Assembly (NCBI GenBank): GCA_963765785.1
Contig: CAVXXW010000016.1
Span: 92,950 to 156,949 of the forward strand
Source of the DNA: AC-32 sp963765785
GTDB taxonomy: Bacteria; Actinomycetota; Thermoleophilia; Gaiellales; Gaiellaceae
Direction of reading: 5' to 3'
Length of the DNA stretch: 64,000 nucleotides
How positions within the stretch are numbered: the stretch's first letter is position 1; each line of letters starts with the position of its first letter. This document shows positions 16,774 to 26,090 of the stretch, in pieces. A program made the position numbers and the translations under genes. The notes below the pieces were generated by a model, which saw nothing but the letters and a program-made list of their open reading frames with translations, was not told where the DNA came from and did not search any database.

Positions 16774-18177
16774 GCCTCCGCCTGCAGCTCCTCGGCGCGT
16801 TCGCCTACGTGCTGCTGCTGGTGATCATCGCGCTGGAGGTGCCGCTGGCCCTCAACCTCGCGCGGCGGATCGACGCCGAGGTGAAGAACGAGGCGGCGGC
16901 GCAGGCGTTCCTCGTCTCGGCGAACGCGTCCGGCGAGATGCAGCGGCCGCAGCGGCTGGCAGCCGTGGTCCGCCGCGCCGGAAACGACCTCGGCGGCCGC
17001 GTGATCGTCGTCGACGCGCGCGGGCGCCTGCTCGCCGACTCGACGGTCGGGGTCACTCGGCCGTTGCAGTACCGCTCGCCCGCGCGGCCGGAGATCGGCA
17101 CCGCTCTGGCCGGGAATCGCGCGCAAGGGGAGCGACACAGCAACACGCTCGGCCAGGATCTGCTCTACACGGCCGTGCCCGTGACGAACACGGGCGTCGT
17201 CGTCGGCGCCGTGCGCGTCACGCAGGATCTCGCGGCGGTGCATGCCCGGATCCGCAACGGCGTGCTCGCGCTCGTCGCGATCGGCGCATTCGCGCTGCTC
17301 GTCGGCCTAGCGCTCGCCTGGTTCCTCGCGAGCTCGCTGACCGGGCCGCTGCGGAACCTCGCCGCCGCGGCACGTCGCGTGGAGCGTGGCGACCTCGAGG
17401 CCCGCGCCGAGGTGTCCGGCGCCAAGGAACAGCAGCGAAGTCTCCGCGGCCTTCAACGACATGGCCGAGCGGCTCGAGGCCGTTCTCGCAGCGCAGCGGG
17501 AGTTCGTCGCCAACGCCTCGCACCAGCTGCGCACGCCGCTGACCGGGCTTCGCCTGCGGCTCGAGGCCGCCCGTGCGCGCTCGGACGGCGACACAGCGCG
17601 CGAGCTCGAGGCCGCCGAGCAGGAGGTCGAGCGCATGGCGCGCCTGCTCACGTCGCTGCTCATGCTCGCGCGCGAGGGCGACAAGCCCGCCGACGCGCGG
17701 CCGGTCTCGCTCGCCCGCGCGGCCGAGCGCGCCTACGAGCGATGGGCGGTCGCCGCAGAGCGTGACGGACGGGAACTGGAGCTGGTGGGTAGCGGCGACG
17801 CGACCATCACCGGGTCCGAGGAGGACCTCGCGATCCTGCTCGACAACCTGATCGAGAACGCGCTGCGCTACTCGTCGACCCGGGTCGCGGTCGACTGGGG
17901 CCGCGCCGGCGAAGAGGCGTGGCTCGCCGTGCTGGACGAGGGCCCGGGCCTCGCGCCTGGCGAGGAATCGAAGCTCTTCGACCGGTTCGCCCGCGGCAGC
18001 GCGGGCAGCGGGCGCTCGGGCACCGGCCTCGGGCTCGCGATCGTGCAGACGCTCGCCCACCGCTGGCGTGGGACGGCGACGCTGCGCAACCGGATCGAGG
18101 GCGGGACGCGCGCCGAGGTGCGCTTTCCGGCCGCGGCTACAGTGGACGAGGAGTCATGGGTCGAGGCCTCGCAGTAG
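16770..18177 (+). pseudogene. Sensor histidine kinase interrupted by a +1 frameshift
   Basis: The first frame from ATG 16770 gives TM1 (about 5-30), an extracytoplasmic sensor region, TM2 (about 165-190) and the start of HAMP (RRVERGDLEARAEVSGAKE). Near 17425-17440 the reading frame jumps by +1 and continues as SEVSAAFNDMAERLEAVLAA, the His box EFVANASHQLRTPLTGL, the N box LLDNLIENALRYS, DEGPGLAPGEE and GTGLGLAIVQ to 18177. All kinase motifs are intact across the two frames. It is either an extra base in the assembly, a recent mutation, or (less likely) a programmed shift. The first frame alone would end in non-kinase sequence at 17765. Confidence 0.85.
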
Positions 18178-18476
18178 CCGCGTTCGCCCTCGCCGGCCTG
18201 CTCTGCGCGGCCGGGATGGGCTACGCGGCGTACGTCGTCTCGCGCGGCTCGGTCGCCGTTCCGGTGACTCGGCTGCAGCGCACGCCGCCGGTGAACCTGA
18301 CCCCCGCACGCGTCCGAGAGCGAGCGCAGCCGACGACGAAGGCAAAGCCGAAACCGGTGACGACAGGCGCGACGACCGTCGCGCCTCCACCTCCACCTCC
18401 GCCGGCCACGACGAGCGCCGACGACCACGGCGGCCGCAACCGCGGCGGTGGCGGCGGGCACGGCGGAGACGACTAG
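18156..18476 (+). CDS. Small membrane-anchored Pro-rich protein with Gly/His/Asp tail
   Basis: A 106-residue protein whose ATG overlaps the kinase end by 22 nt with GAGGAG upstream. Residues 4-30 (LAVAAFALAGLLCAAGMGYA) form a signal anchor. A Thr/Lys/Pro linker with seven consecutive prolines follows, then a Gly-rich tail (HGGRNRGGGGGHGGDD). No known domain. It lies in the two-component operon and ends with the same terminal Asp-Asp as the 15679 and 23630 proteins. The stop shares a CTAG with convergent yceD. Confidence 0.7.
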   Translation: MGRGLAVAAFALAGLLCAAGMGYAAYVVSRGSVAVPVTRLQRTPPVNLTPARVRERAQPTTKAKPKPVTTGATTVAPPPPPPPATTSADDHGGRNRGGGGGHGGDD

Positions 18477-18982
18477 AGCTTCTCTTTGAGCTCTGCGAGC
18501 GCTGACCAGCGCGAGTCGGGCTCAGGCTCGCCATGGTCGTGCGGCTCGTCGTTCAGGTTCTTGCCGCACACCGCGCAAAGGCCGGCGCACTCCGGCCGGC
18601 AGAGAATCTTGTCGGGCAGCTCGAGCGCGATCGCATCGCGCGCCCAGACCGAGAGATCGAGCTTGTCGTCCTCGAGGTACTGGCTCTGCAGCTCGTCGTC
18701 GCCGCCGGGGCTCGCGGCCTGGTACTCGCGCGCGTCGACCGGCACGTCGAGCACCGCGTCGCCGAGGCAGCGGAAGCAGGGGCCGTGGAGCCGCGCGTGG
18801 AAGCGCAGCTCGAAGACCGTTCCGGTGGAGGCGCGCGTGACGGTCACCTCGGCGGGGACGACCTGGGGCACCGGCAGGTACCGCTGGCCACCGAGCTCGA
18901 AGGGCTCGACCTGGATCTGCCGCTCGTCGCGCCACTGCTCACCGGAGCGCAGCCTGAGCGTCCGAAGGTCGAGTGTGGTCAC
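18473..18982 (-). CDS. yceD: YceD/DUF177 protein
   Basis: A 169-residue DUF177 protein. The conserved core is LRFHARLHGPCFRCLGDAVL, followed by DLSVWARDAIALELPDKILC and a Cys cluster (CRPECAGLCAVCGKNLN) that probably binds zinc. YceD homologues accumulate 23S rRNA and are usually encoded just before rpmF. Here rpmF lies 2.9 kb away because the two-component island sits between them. Confidence 0.9.
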   Translation of the reverse strand: MTTLDLRTLRLRSGEQWRDERQIQVEPFELGGQRYLPVPQVVPAEVTVTRASTGTVFELRFHARLHGPCFRCLGDAVLDVPVDAREYQAASPGGDDELQSQYLEDDKLDLSVWARDAIALELPDKILCRPECAGLCAVCGKNLNDEPHDHGEPEPDSRWSALAELKEKL

Positions 18983-19003
18983 AGGACCACCGTAGCGAAG
19001 CTC

Positions 19004-19513
19004 TCAGATTCTGCGGACGAGCTCGTCGAGCGGCTTGCGGTTCGCCTCCGCGCTCCACTCCTCGGCGCTCTTCGACGTCGGATCGAGGTCGCGCTTCGGG
19101 TAGGCGAAACTCGGGATGTTCACCGGCAGCCAGCCGTCCTCGAGGCCGAGAGCGCGCGCAGCAGCTTCGGCGTCGGGCATGCCGTTCGGGCACGAGACGA
19201 CGCCCTCGTTCCAGGCGACCAGGAACATGTTCTGCATCGCGCGGCCGACGTCGATCGCGGAGCCGCCGCCCTCGGTGGCAATCGCGATCGCGAACGCGCA
19301 CGTCTCGATGTTCGCCGCTGCGTAGACGGTGCCAGCGACCCGCTCCTTCGCCTCGGCGCTCTCGACGACTACGAAGCGCCACGGCTGCTTGTTCACGCCG
19401 CTGCCCGAGACACGGCCGCCGTCCAGGATGCGCTGCTGGACGTCCTCCGGCACCGCGCGGTCGGCGTAGCTGCGCCAGTCGCGCTTGCTCGCGACCGCCA
19501 GGTACGTGTCCAT
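19004..19513 (-). CDS. Nitroreductase-family flavoprotein
   Basis: A 169-residue FMN-dependent nitroreductase fold: KRDWRSYADRAVPEDVQQRILDG (the R-x-Y/F phosphate-binding start), SGSGVNKQPWRFVVVE and a central DVGRAMQNMFLVAWNEGV. Members reduce nitro compounds, quinones or flavins with NAD(P)H. The native substrate is not predictable. It lies between yceD and the coiled-coil gene, probably in the same transcript. Confidence 0.85.
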   Translation of the reverse strand: MDTYLAVASKRDWRSYADRAVPEDVQQRILDGGRVSGSGVNKQPWRFVVVESAEAKERVAGTVYAAANIETCAFAIAIATEGGGSAIDVGRAMQNMFLVAWNEGVVSCPNGMPDAEAAARALGLEDGWLPVNIPSFAYPKRDLDPTSKSAEEWSAEANRKPLDELVRRI

Positions 19514-19522
19514 CCCTGCTAC

Positions 19523-20032
19523 CTAGTGCGGGTAGTCGTCGTTCGTGCTTTCGACGCCGGCCGCGACGCCCGCGACCACCGACTCCTGCGAGCGCTCGTG
19601 CAGCCGCTCGCGGCCGCGCCGCACGGCGACGAGGAACTTGTCGAGGTTGACCTCGAGGGTCGAGAGAATCGAGTCGGCCCAGTCCTCCATCTCGAGCCGC
19701 GTCTCGCGAGCCTGGCGGCGGGCATCGTCGACGATGTCGCCGGCCTGACGCTCGGCGAGCTTGACGATCTCGGTCTGCGACGCCTCCCGGACGGCCTGCT
19801 CACGGGCCTCGCCGAGGATCCGGTCGCATTCGCGCTTAGCCTCGGCGAGCATCTCCTGACGCTCCTTGACGATCCAGCGCGCCTGCTTGATCTCCTCGGG
19901 GATCGTGGCCCGCATCTGGTCGAGGATGTCGTAGATCTCCTCGCGGTCGATCCGCACCTGGTCGGTGAGCGGGACGGCCTTCGCGTTGTGCACGAGGTCG
20001 TCGAGCTTGTCGATCAGAACGAGTACGTCCAT
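19523..20032 (-). CDS. Coiled-coil protein, DivIVA/ATP-synthase-b-like
   Basis: A 169-residue, almost wholly helical protein starting MDVLVLIDKLDDLVHNAKAV, followed by RIDREEIYDILDQMR and a long Glu/Arg/Ala coiled coil to about residue 140. The N-terminal L-D-x-L-D-x-L-V-x-x-A-x-x-V-P pattern matches the actinobacterial DivIVA-related family that includes mycobacterial SepIVA, whose relatives are found near coaD. A role at the growth zone or septum is therefore plausible but unproven. Confidence 0.7.
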   Translation of the reverse strand: MDVLVLIDKLDDLVHNAKAVPLTDQVRIDREEIYDILDQMRATIPEEIKQARWIVKERQEMLAEAKRECDRILGEAREQAVREASQTEIVKLAERQAGDIVDDARRQARETRLEMEDWADSILSTLEVNLDKFLVAVRRGRERLHERSQESVVAGVAAGVESTNDDYPH

Positions 20033-20056
20033 CGGTCTGCGGAAGTTTACAGGCGC

Positions 20057-20382
20057 CTACCTACGGAACAGGCGGCTGAGCCAGCCGGACGGCTCGGGCT
20101 CGGGTTCCGGCTCGGGCTCCGGCGGTGCAGCACGCGGCGGCTCGTGCTCGCGCGGGGCCTCGGTGCCCGAGAGCCAGCGGCGCCCGCTCGCGCGCAGCTC
20201 GTCGAGCAAGGCGGCTGCTTCGGCCGGAGCAAGCACGACCTCATCGCCATGCTGCAGCTGGCCCTCGATCCGGTCGGCGGCCTTGCTCTCGGCGCCGCGG
20301 GCACGAAGCTTCTGCAGCACGTCCTGCGCTTCGCGCTTGGCGAGCCGGACCTCGGTCCCGGCCGCGAGCTTCTCCTCGAGGG

Positions 20383-20386
<4 letters not shown>
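20057..20386 (-). CDS. Hypothetical protein with acidic Pro/Glu linker
   Basis: A 109-residue protein from a GTG that overlaps the coaD stop as GTGA. It starts TLEEKLAAGTEVRLAKREAQ, with helical charged sequence to about residue 70. The end is Pro/Glu repeats (PEPEPEPEPEP) and the basic terminus SGWLSRLFRR. I recognise no domain. Its position between coaD and the DivIVA-like gene suggests co-expression with both. Confidence 0.7.
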
Positions 20387-20894
<508 letters not shown>

Positions 20895-20898
<4 letters not shown>

Positions 20899-21437
20899 TC
20901 TGCGTCGAAGAGCGTGAGTCGGGTGGAGCCGTAGCGTCTGGTCGTGCGCTTCGCGAGCGGCAGGTCGGGATCCTCCTCGGAGGCCGTCTCGACGAGCAGC
21001 GTGCCGCCGGGGGCGAGGATCTCGGGCAGGTGGCGAATCATCGTCTTTTGCAGGGAAGAAAAGCGTTTGTAGGGCGGGTCGAGCAGCACGAGATCGTAGC
21101 GTGTGCCCTGGCGCGCGTCGGCGCGGAGCGCGATCAGCGCGTCCTGGCAGAGGACGGTCGCGTGGTCGAGGCCGAGCTTGTCGAGGTTGCGGTTGATCGT
21201 CCGGCACGCCTCGCGGTCGCTCTCGACGAAGGTGGCATGTGCGGCGCCGCGGCTCAGCGCCTCGAGGCCCATCGCGCCCGAGCCGGCGAACAGGTCGAGC
21301 ACCTTGGCGTCCTCGGCCGCCCCCGGGCCGAGCAGGTTGAAGGCGGCCTCTCTGACCCGGTCGGAAGTAGGCCGGGTGTCGAGCCCTTTCGGCGCGAAGA
21401 TCCGCGCGCCCTTCCGCGACCCGGCGACGATCCGCAT
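20895..21437 (-). CDS. rsmD: 16S rRNA (guanine966-N2)-methyltransferase
   Basis: RsmD methylates G966 of 16S rRNA. The 180 residues show MRIVAGSRKGARIFAPKGLDTRPTSDRVREA (family N-terminus), the SAM loop VLDLFAGSGAMGLEALSRGA and the catalytic DPPY in YDLVLLDPPYKRF. It starts 8 nt after the recG stop and overlaps coaD. Confidence 0.95.
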
Positions 21438-21444
21438 GACCGCG

Positions 21445-23493
21445 TCAGGCCGCGAGCTCGCGCTCGCCGAAGACGCGCTCGACCTCGTCGGCCAGCGGGC
21501 CGTCGTAGTCGACGAGAGCTTCGGCCGCAGCTCGCGCTCGCTCGAGCAAGGGGCGGTCGGCGCGCCAATGGACGAAGCGCAGGTCGGAGACGCCCGCCTG
21601 CCGCGTGCCGAGCAACTGCCCCTCCCCGCGCAGCTCGAGGTCCCGCTCGGCGAGCTCGAAGCCGTCCGTCGAGTCGACCAGCGCCTGCAGCCGCGCCTGG
21701 GCGTTGTCGGTCAGCTCCTCTCGCGGCCGCGAGATGAGCAGGCAGTACGACTGCTCCGCGCCCCTCCCCACGCGGCCACGGAGCTGGTGCAGCTGCGCGA
21801 GCCCGAACCGGTCCGCCTCCTGGACGATCATGATCGTCGCGTTCGGGACGTCGACGCCGACCTCGATCACCGTCGTCGCCACCAGCACGTCGAGCTCCCG
21901 CGCCTTGAACTGCGCCATCAGCTCGCGCCGCTCCGCCGGCCGCAGCCGTCCGTGCAGCAGCCCGACGCGGTAGTCGCGGAGCTCTGCCCGCCGGAGGCGC
22001 TCCGCCTCGGCCTCCGCGGCGCGTGACTGGGATGTCTCCGACTCCTCGATCAGCGGGCACACGACGTACGCCTGCCGCCCGTCGTCGAGGTGCTTGCGCA
22101 GGCGCTTGTACGCCTCGGAGGAGCGCTCCGCCGTCACCCACGAGGTGACGATCGGCTTGCGCGAGGCCGGCGGCTTCGCGATCTCGGTCACCGAGAGATC
22201 GCCGTAGAGCGTGAGCGCGAGCGTGCGCGGAATCGGCGTGGCCGTCATGTGCAGGACGTGCGGGGCCCGGCCTTCCGTCAGCGCCCGGCGCTGCTCGACC
22301 CCGAAGCGGTGCTGCTCGTCCACCACCGCAACACCGAGCTCGCCGAGGTCGACGCCTTCCTGGATCAGCGCGTGCGTGCCGACGACGACGTGCGCGCCCC
22401 CGAGCTCCGACTTGACCGAGCCAGTCAGGAGCGCCGCGCGCACGCCGAGCTCGGTGCACCACGGCTCGACCGTGAGGAAGTGCTGCTCGGCCAGCGTCTC
22501 GGTCGGCGCCATCAGCGCTCCCACGCGGCCCGACTCGACCGCCCGCAGCAGCGCGTAGAGCGCCACCACCGTCTTGCCTGAGCCGACGTCGCCCTGCAGC
22601 AACCGCTGCATCGGCGCCTCGCGCGCTAGGTCGCGGTCGATCTCGGCGATCGCGTGCTCCTGGTCGGGCGTCAGCTCGAACGGCAGCAGCCCGCGGTAGC
22701 GCGCGACCAGCTCGCCCGGCGAGCCGAGAGCAGGCGCCACCGCCGCCTCACGGCCGACCCGGGCCCGAGCGAGGCCGACCTGCAAGACGAGGAGCTCGTC
22801 GAACGCAAGCCGCCGCCGCCCAGCCTCGCCCTCCTCGAGCGAGCGCGGTCGGTGGAGCGCGTGCAGCGCGTCCGAGCGGAGCGGCAGCCGCTCGCTCGAA
22901 CGGAGCCCGGCGGGAAGCGGATCGGGCAGGTAGCGCGCGGCCGGCAGCGCCCGCTCGACGAGCGCGCGTAGGCGCTGCGGCGTCACGTCCTCCGTCGCCG
23001 GATACACCGGCGCGTAGTCCGCCGTCGCCGCGACGCCGTTCAGGTCGTACGACCGCACCTGGAAGCCGCCGCGCTTCAGCTGCCCGCGCAGCCGGACATG
23101 CGTGCCCGGCTTGAGCTTCTCCTCCAGCCACGCCTGGTTGAACCAGACGGCCACGATCTCGTCGCTCCCGTCGCTGATGCGCGCGTTGACGATCGCGAGG
23201 TTCCGGCGGGGGCGCCGCACCGTCACCGAACGCACCTCCCCCGCGATGGCAGCCTCCTCCTCGGCGAGCAGGTCGGCGATCCGGCGCTCGGGCACCGCTG
23301 TCTCGTAGCGATGCGGCGCATGCTCGAGCAGGTCGCGGACCGTGCGCAGGCCGAGCTTCGCGAGCTTCTTGTCGAGCGCCGGCCCGACGCCGCTCAGCGA
23401 GGAGACCTGCGCCTCGGCGCGCTCTGGCCGCGGCGTCCCTGGCAGGCGCGGCCACGCCGCCGGCGGCTCGGCTCCCGCGAATCCTCGAGGCAC
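21445..23493 (-). CDS. recG: ATP-dependent DNA helicase RecG
   Basis: RecG remodels stalled forks and branched DNA. The 682-residue protein has the N-terminal wedge/OB domain (about 28-190), then helicase motifs LLQGDVGSGKTVVALYALL, APTETLAEQHF, VVDEQHRFGVEQR (DEQH box), MTATPIPRTLALTLYGDL, VVCPLIEESE, and QLHQLRGRVGRGAEQSYCL. Length is close to the usual ~680-780. In the common order it would be preceded by degV and fakA, but a plus-strand redox island (23.63-27.16 kb) now lies between. Confidence 0.96.
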   Translation of the reverse strand: MPRGFAGAEPPAAWPRLPGTPRPERAEAQVSSLSGVGPALDKKLAKLGLRTVRDLLEHAPHRYETAVPERRIADLLAEEEAAIAGEVRSVTVRRPRRNLAIVNARISDGSDEIVAVWFNQAWLEEKLKPGTHVRLRGQLKRGGFQVRSYDLNGVAATADYAPVYPATEDVTPQRLRALVERALPAARYLPDPLPAGLRSSERLPLRSDALHALHRPRSLEEGEAGRRRLAFDELLVLQVGLARARVGREAAVAPALGSPGELVARYRGLLPFELTPDQEHAIAEIDRDLAREAPMQRLLQGDVGSGKTVVALYALLRAVESGRVGALMAPTETLAEQHFLTVEPWCTELGVRAALLTGSVKSELGGAHVVVGTHALIQEGVDLGELGVAVVDEQHRFGVEQRRALTEGRAPHVLHMTATPIPRTLALTLYGDLSVTEIAKPPASRKPIVTSWVTAERSSEAYKRLRKHLDDGRQAYVVCPLIEESETSQSRAAEAEAERLRRAELRDYRVGLLHGRLRPAERRELMAQFKARELDVLVATTVIEVGVDVPNATIMIVQEADRFGLAQLHQLRGRVGRGAEQSYCLLISRPREELTDNAQARLQALVDSTDGFELAERDLELRGEGQLLGTRQAGVSDLRFVHWRADRPLLERARAAAEALVDYDGPLADEVERVFGERELAA

Positions 23494-23556
23494 GCGGCCA
23501 GTCTAGGAACCGCCGCAGACACCGGCGCGCGACCGAACCCGAACCGCGACCTGTCG

Positions 23557-23581
23557 AAGCTTTACCCAGGCTTGTCCCGGG
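23557..23581 (+). promoter_or_regulatory. TTTACCC direct-repeat box upstream of the redox operon
   Basis: AAGCTTTACCCAGGCTTGTC followed by CCGGG. The half-sites CTTTACCCAGG and CTTGTCCCGGG repeat with an 11-bp period, the geometry of PhoB/OmpR-type binding sites. It resembles the sequence at 15597-15621 upstream of the two-component island. It lies 69 nt before the first start codon and may overlap the -35 region. Confidence 0.5.
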
Positions 23582-23629
23582 CTTGGGCGACGGGCTCGTA
23601 CGGTGAGGTCGTCCCCAGGAGGTACTGCA

Positions 23630-24043
23630 ATGGCCAGGAAGCACATATTCGTCATCGCGTTTGCACTCGGCCTCGCCGCAGCCGTCGGTGCTGTCGCCGC
23701 GGTCAACACGGCCCGGCTCGGCCAGGCGCAGGCGACCAGCGCGACCACGGCGTCGCAGGGCACGGCCCTGCGGCAGCGCGGCAGGCTGCTCGACCGCCAG
23801 GAGATCGCGCTCAGGCGCGCACTCTCGCAGCGGCCGCCCAAACTCCCGAAGGTCCCGAAGTTCGCACCCGTCAAGGCGCCCGCGCCGACCACCACGCAGG
23901 TCGCCTCGGCCGCGGCTCCTCCCGCGGCGGCGCCACAGGTGCAGTACGTCCGGCCTGCGCCGATCGTCGTCGTCAAGCACCGCGCCCACGGAGACGACGG
24001 CGGCGGCGAGCACGGCGACAGGGGCGGTGGCGGCGATGACTAA
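23630..24043 (+). CDS. Small exported protein with Pro/Ala linker and His/Gly/Asp tail
   Basis: A 137-residue protein from an ATG with AGGAGGT seven bases upstream. It has an N-terminal signal peptide or anchor (IFVIAFALGLAAAVGAVAAV), an Arg-rich helical part (RQRGRLLDRQEIALRRAL), a Lys/Pro/Ala linker and the tail HRAHGDDGGGEHGDRGGGG ending in Asp-Asp. No known domain. First gene of the redox operon and overlaps the next gene by 8 nt. The tail resembles those of the 15679 and 18156 proteins. Confidence 0.72.
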   Translation: MARKHIFVIAFALGLAAAVGAVAAVNTARLGQAQATSATTASQGTALRQRGRLLDRQEIALRRALSQRPPKLPKVPKFAPVKAPAPTTTQVASAAAPPAAAPQVQYVRPAPIVVVKHRAHGDDGGGEHGDRGGGGDD

Positions 24044-24440
24044 CCACGTCGTCCGCCTCTACGCCTTCGCGGGCGCGCTGCTCGTCCTCTTCCTCACGTG
24101 GGCCGCGATCGCGGCGAAGCCGTGGGCGAGCCACGCCACCCCGAAGGCCGACCCGCGCTGGGCGGCACTCGCGGCGCGGGAGCACCGGCTCAAGCGCGAG
24201 ACGGTCCTCGTGCAGCGCGTCGTCGCGAGGCGCTGGCGCGTCTACCGCGTGCAGCTCGCCTCCCGCAGGCGCCTGATCTCTTCGGCTCTGCAGCGCCACC
24301 AGCAGCAGCTCGCCGCGGCGCGCGCCGCCGCTGCCGCCGCCACCGTGAGCGTCGCGTCCACGCCGGGCTACTCCGCTTCGGCCGCGCCGTCGGTGCGAGT
24401 CGTGACCCTGCCCCCGGTGACGATCACGAGGACGTCGTGA
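24036..24440 (+). CDS. Small membrane-anchored helical protein
   Basis: A 134-residue protein beginning inside the preceding gene. Residues 5-27 (VVRLYAFAGALLVLFLTWAA) form a membrane segment, followed by an Arg-rich helix (REHRLKRETVLVQRVVARRW, then SALQRHQQQLAAARAAAA) and a Ser/Thr/Pro-rich end. It could be an adaptor or scaffold outside the membrane. No recognised domain and no typical ApbE target motif. Its stop overlaps the apbE start (TGATG). Confidence 0.7.
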   Translation: MTNHVVRLYAFAGALLVLFLTWAAIAAKPWASHATPKADPRWAALAAREHRLKRETVLVQRVVARRWRVYRVQLASRRRLISSALQRHQQQLAAARAAAAAATVSVASTPGYSASAAPSVRVVTLPPVTITRTS

Positions 24441-25282
24441 TGGAGCGCCGCAGTTTCCGGGCGATGGGCACCGACGTCGAGCTGTTCCTGGCGGCCGCAC
24501 CCGGGGCGGCCGCCGACCAGGCGCTCGACGCCGCCGAAGCTGAGTTCGAGCGGGTCGAGGCGCTGCTCTCGCGTTTCCGGCCGGACTCCGAGCTCTCCGA
24601 GCTGAACCGCGAGGGCCGGATCGACGCCGGGGCCGACCTGCTCGCCGTGCTCGAGCTCGCGCTCGACGCGCGTGAGCGCACCGGCGGCCGGTTCGACCCG
24701 ACGGTTCACGACGCGCTCGTCGCGGCCGGCTACGACCGCACGTTCGAGGACGTCGCACCCGAAGGGGCCGCTACTGCGTTCGCTGCTCCCTGCGGCGGGC
24801 GCGTCCGCATCACTGCCCGCAAGGTCGAGCTCGAGCCGGGAACCCACCTCGACTTCGGCGGGATCGGCAAGGGCTACACCGTCGACCGAGCGGCCGCGAT
24901 CCTCTCGACAGCTGGGCCGGCGATGGTGGACGCGGGCGGCGACATCGCGGCGCTGGGCCGGCCGGACGCACTCGGCTGGCGCATCGGGGTCGAGCACCTC
25001 ACGCTCTCGCTCGAGAACGCCGCCGTCGCAACTTCCGGCCGCGACCGCCGCCGCTGGCGCCGCGATGGCCAGGAGCGGCACCACCTGATCGACCCCACCA
25101 CCGGCCGGCCGGCCGCGAGCGACCTGCTCCGAGTGAGCGTCGTCGCCGACACCGCCGTCGAGGCGGAGGTGCTCGCGAAGTCGCTCTTCCTCGCGGGGGA
25201 GCGGGAAGCTCTCGCCGCCGGCGTCCCCGCTGTGCTCGTCACGGAGCACGGTCGGGTCGCAATCGCGGGAGGCCTCGCGTGA
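24440..25282 (+). CDS. apbE: FAD:protein FMN transferase ApbE
   Basis: ApbE splits FAD and attaches FMN to Thr or Ser of exported redox proteins. The 280-residue sequence has the family blocks RAMGTDVELFL, LLSRFRPDSELSELNR, TGGRFDPTVHDALVAAGYD, LDFGGIGKGYTVDRA, MVDAGGDIAALG and HHLIDPTTGRPA with the metal-binding residues. I see no clear signal peptide at the ATG, although family members usually act outside the membrane. An FMN-bind domain substrate, often adjacent, is absent here. Confidence 0.93.
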   Translation: MERRSFRAMGTDVELFLAAAPGAAADQALDAAEAEFERVEALLSRFRPDSELSELNREGRIDAGADLLAVLELALDARERTGGRFDPTVHDALVAAGYDRTFEDVAPEGAATAFAAPCGGRVRITARKVELEPGTHLDFGGIGKGYTVDRAAAILSTAGPAMVDAGGDIAALGRPDALGWRIGVEHLTLSLENAAVATSGRDRRRWRRDGQERHHLIDPTTGRPAASDLLRVSVVADTAVEAEVLAKSLFLAGEREALAAGVPAVLVTEHGRVAIAGGLA

Positions 25283-25884
25283 AGGACCCGACCTTCTGGA
25301 TCCTCGCCCGCGCCTCCGGCCTGACTGCTTACGCGCTGTTGACGCTCTCGGTGCTCGCCGGCCTGACCGTCAAGTCGAAGCCGTTCGGCAAGGCCGTCCG
25401 CATCCCGACCGTCACCGATCTGCATCGGTTCCTGGCGCTGCTCGGCCTTGGGGCAGTCGCGATCCATGGGATCACGCTCGTGCTCGACTCGACGATCAAG
25501 ATCACGCCGGCGGCCCTGCTCGTGCCCGGCCTCGTGCCGTACCGGCCCGTGTGGACGTCGCTCGGCGTCCTCGCGGCCGAGCTGATGCTCGTCGTCTACC
25601 TCTCGTTCGGCCTGCGCAAACGAATCGGCGTCCGCAACTGGCGCCGCCTCCACTACGCCACCTACGTGATCTTCGCCGCCGCGACGGTGCACGGCCTCGC
25701 CGCCGGCACCGACACCTCGCGGTCCTGGGCGGTCTGGCTCTACGCCGGCGCGGTCGGTGCGGTTGTGACCGCCACGACCTGGCGCGTCCTCACCGCCGGC
25801 GCGTCGCGCCACGCCGCCCTCGGGCGCAGCCCCAGCCTTTCCCCCGTCCCCGCTACCGAGACACCGACAGGAGGCACACCCTGA
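25279..25884 (+). CDS. Ferric-reductase-type membrane haem protein
   Basis: A 201-residue membrane protein of the ferric reductase-like transmembrane family (related to YedZ/MsrQ). Hydrophobic segments start near 8, 45, 90, 125 and 150. Histidines in TDLHRFLALLG, VAIHGITLVLD, RRLHYATYVIF and ATVHGLAAGTD are placed to ligate haem. It would carry electrons across the membrane. The GTG start overlaps the apbE stop (GTGA) and the stop overlaps the ferredoxin start (TGATG). Confidence 0.87.
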   Translation: MKDPTFWILARASGLTAYALLTLSVLAGLTVKSKPFGKAVRIPTVTDLHRFLALLGLGAVAIHGITLVLDSTIKITPAALLVPGLVPYRPVWTSLGVLAAELMLVVYLSFGLRKRIGVRNWRRLHYATYVIFAAATVHGLAAGTDTSRSWAVWLYAGAVGAVVTATTWRVLTAGASRHAALGRSPSLSPVPATETPTGGTP

Positions 25885-26090
25885 TGACCGTCTACCGCAT
25901 CACCATCGACCGCACCCTCTGCAGCGGCTTCGGCTCGTGCGCCGAGCTGGCGCCGCAGGCGTTCGAGGTCGGGCCCGACGGAATCGCGAACGTCCTCGTC
26001 GCCGAGACCGACGACCCGGAGGTGGTCGAGGCCGCCGGCACCTGCCCGATGGGCGCGATCACCGTCGAGGCCGTCGAGGCCGCGGCGTGA
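25884..26090 (+). CDS. Three-cysteine ferredoxin
   Basis: A 68-residue ferredoxin: TIDRTLCSGFGSCAELAPQAF and AGTCPMGAITVE. The cluster ligands are C13, C19 and C54 (C-x5-C ... C-P), with Gly where a [4Fe-4S] protein would have the second Cys, so a [3Fe-4S] cluster of the type that serves actinobacterial P450s is likely. It probably links the reductase encoded next to the membrane protein encoded before it. Confidence 0.9.
   Translation: MTVYRITIDRTLCSGFGSCAELAPQAFEVGPDGIANVLVAETDDPEVVEAAGTCPMGAITVEAVEAAA

Noticed and set aside
16770..18177. Programmed +1 frameshifting in the histidine kinase
   Set aside because: No slippery stop context or stimulatory hairpin is evident at the junction, and tyrA shows the same type of shift, which favours a sequence error or mutation.
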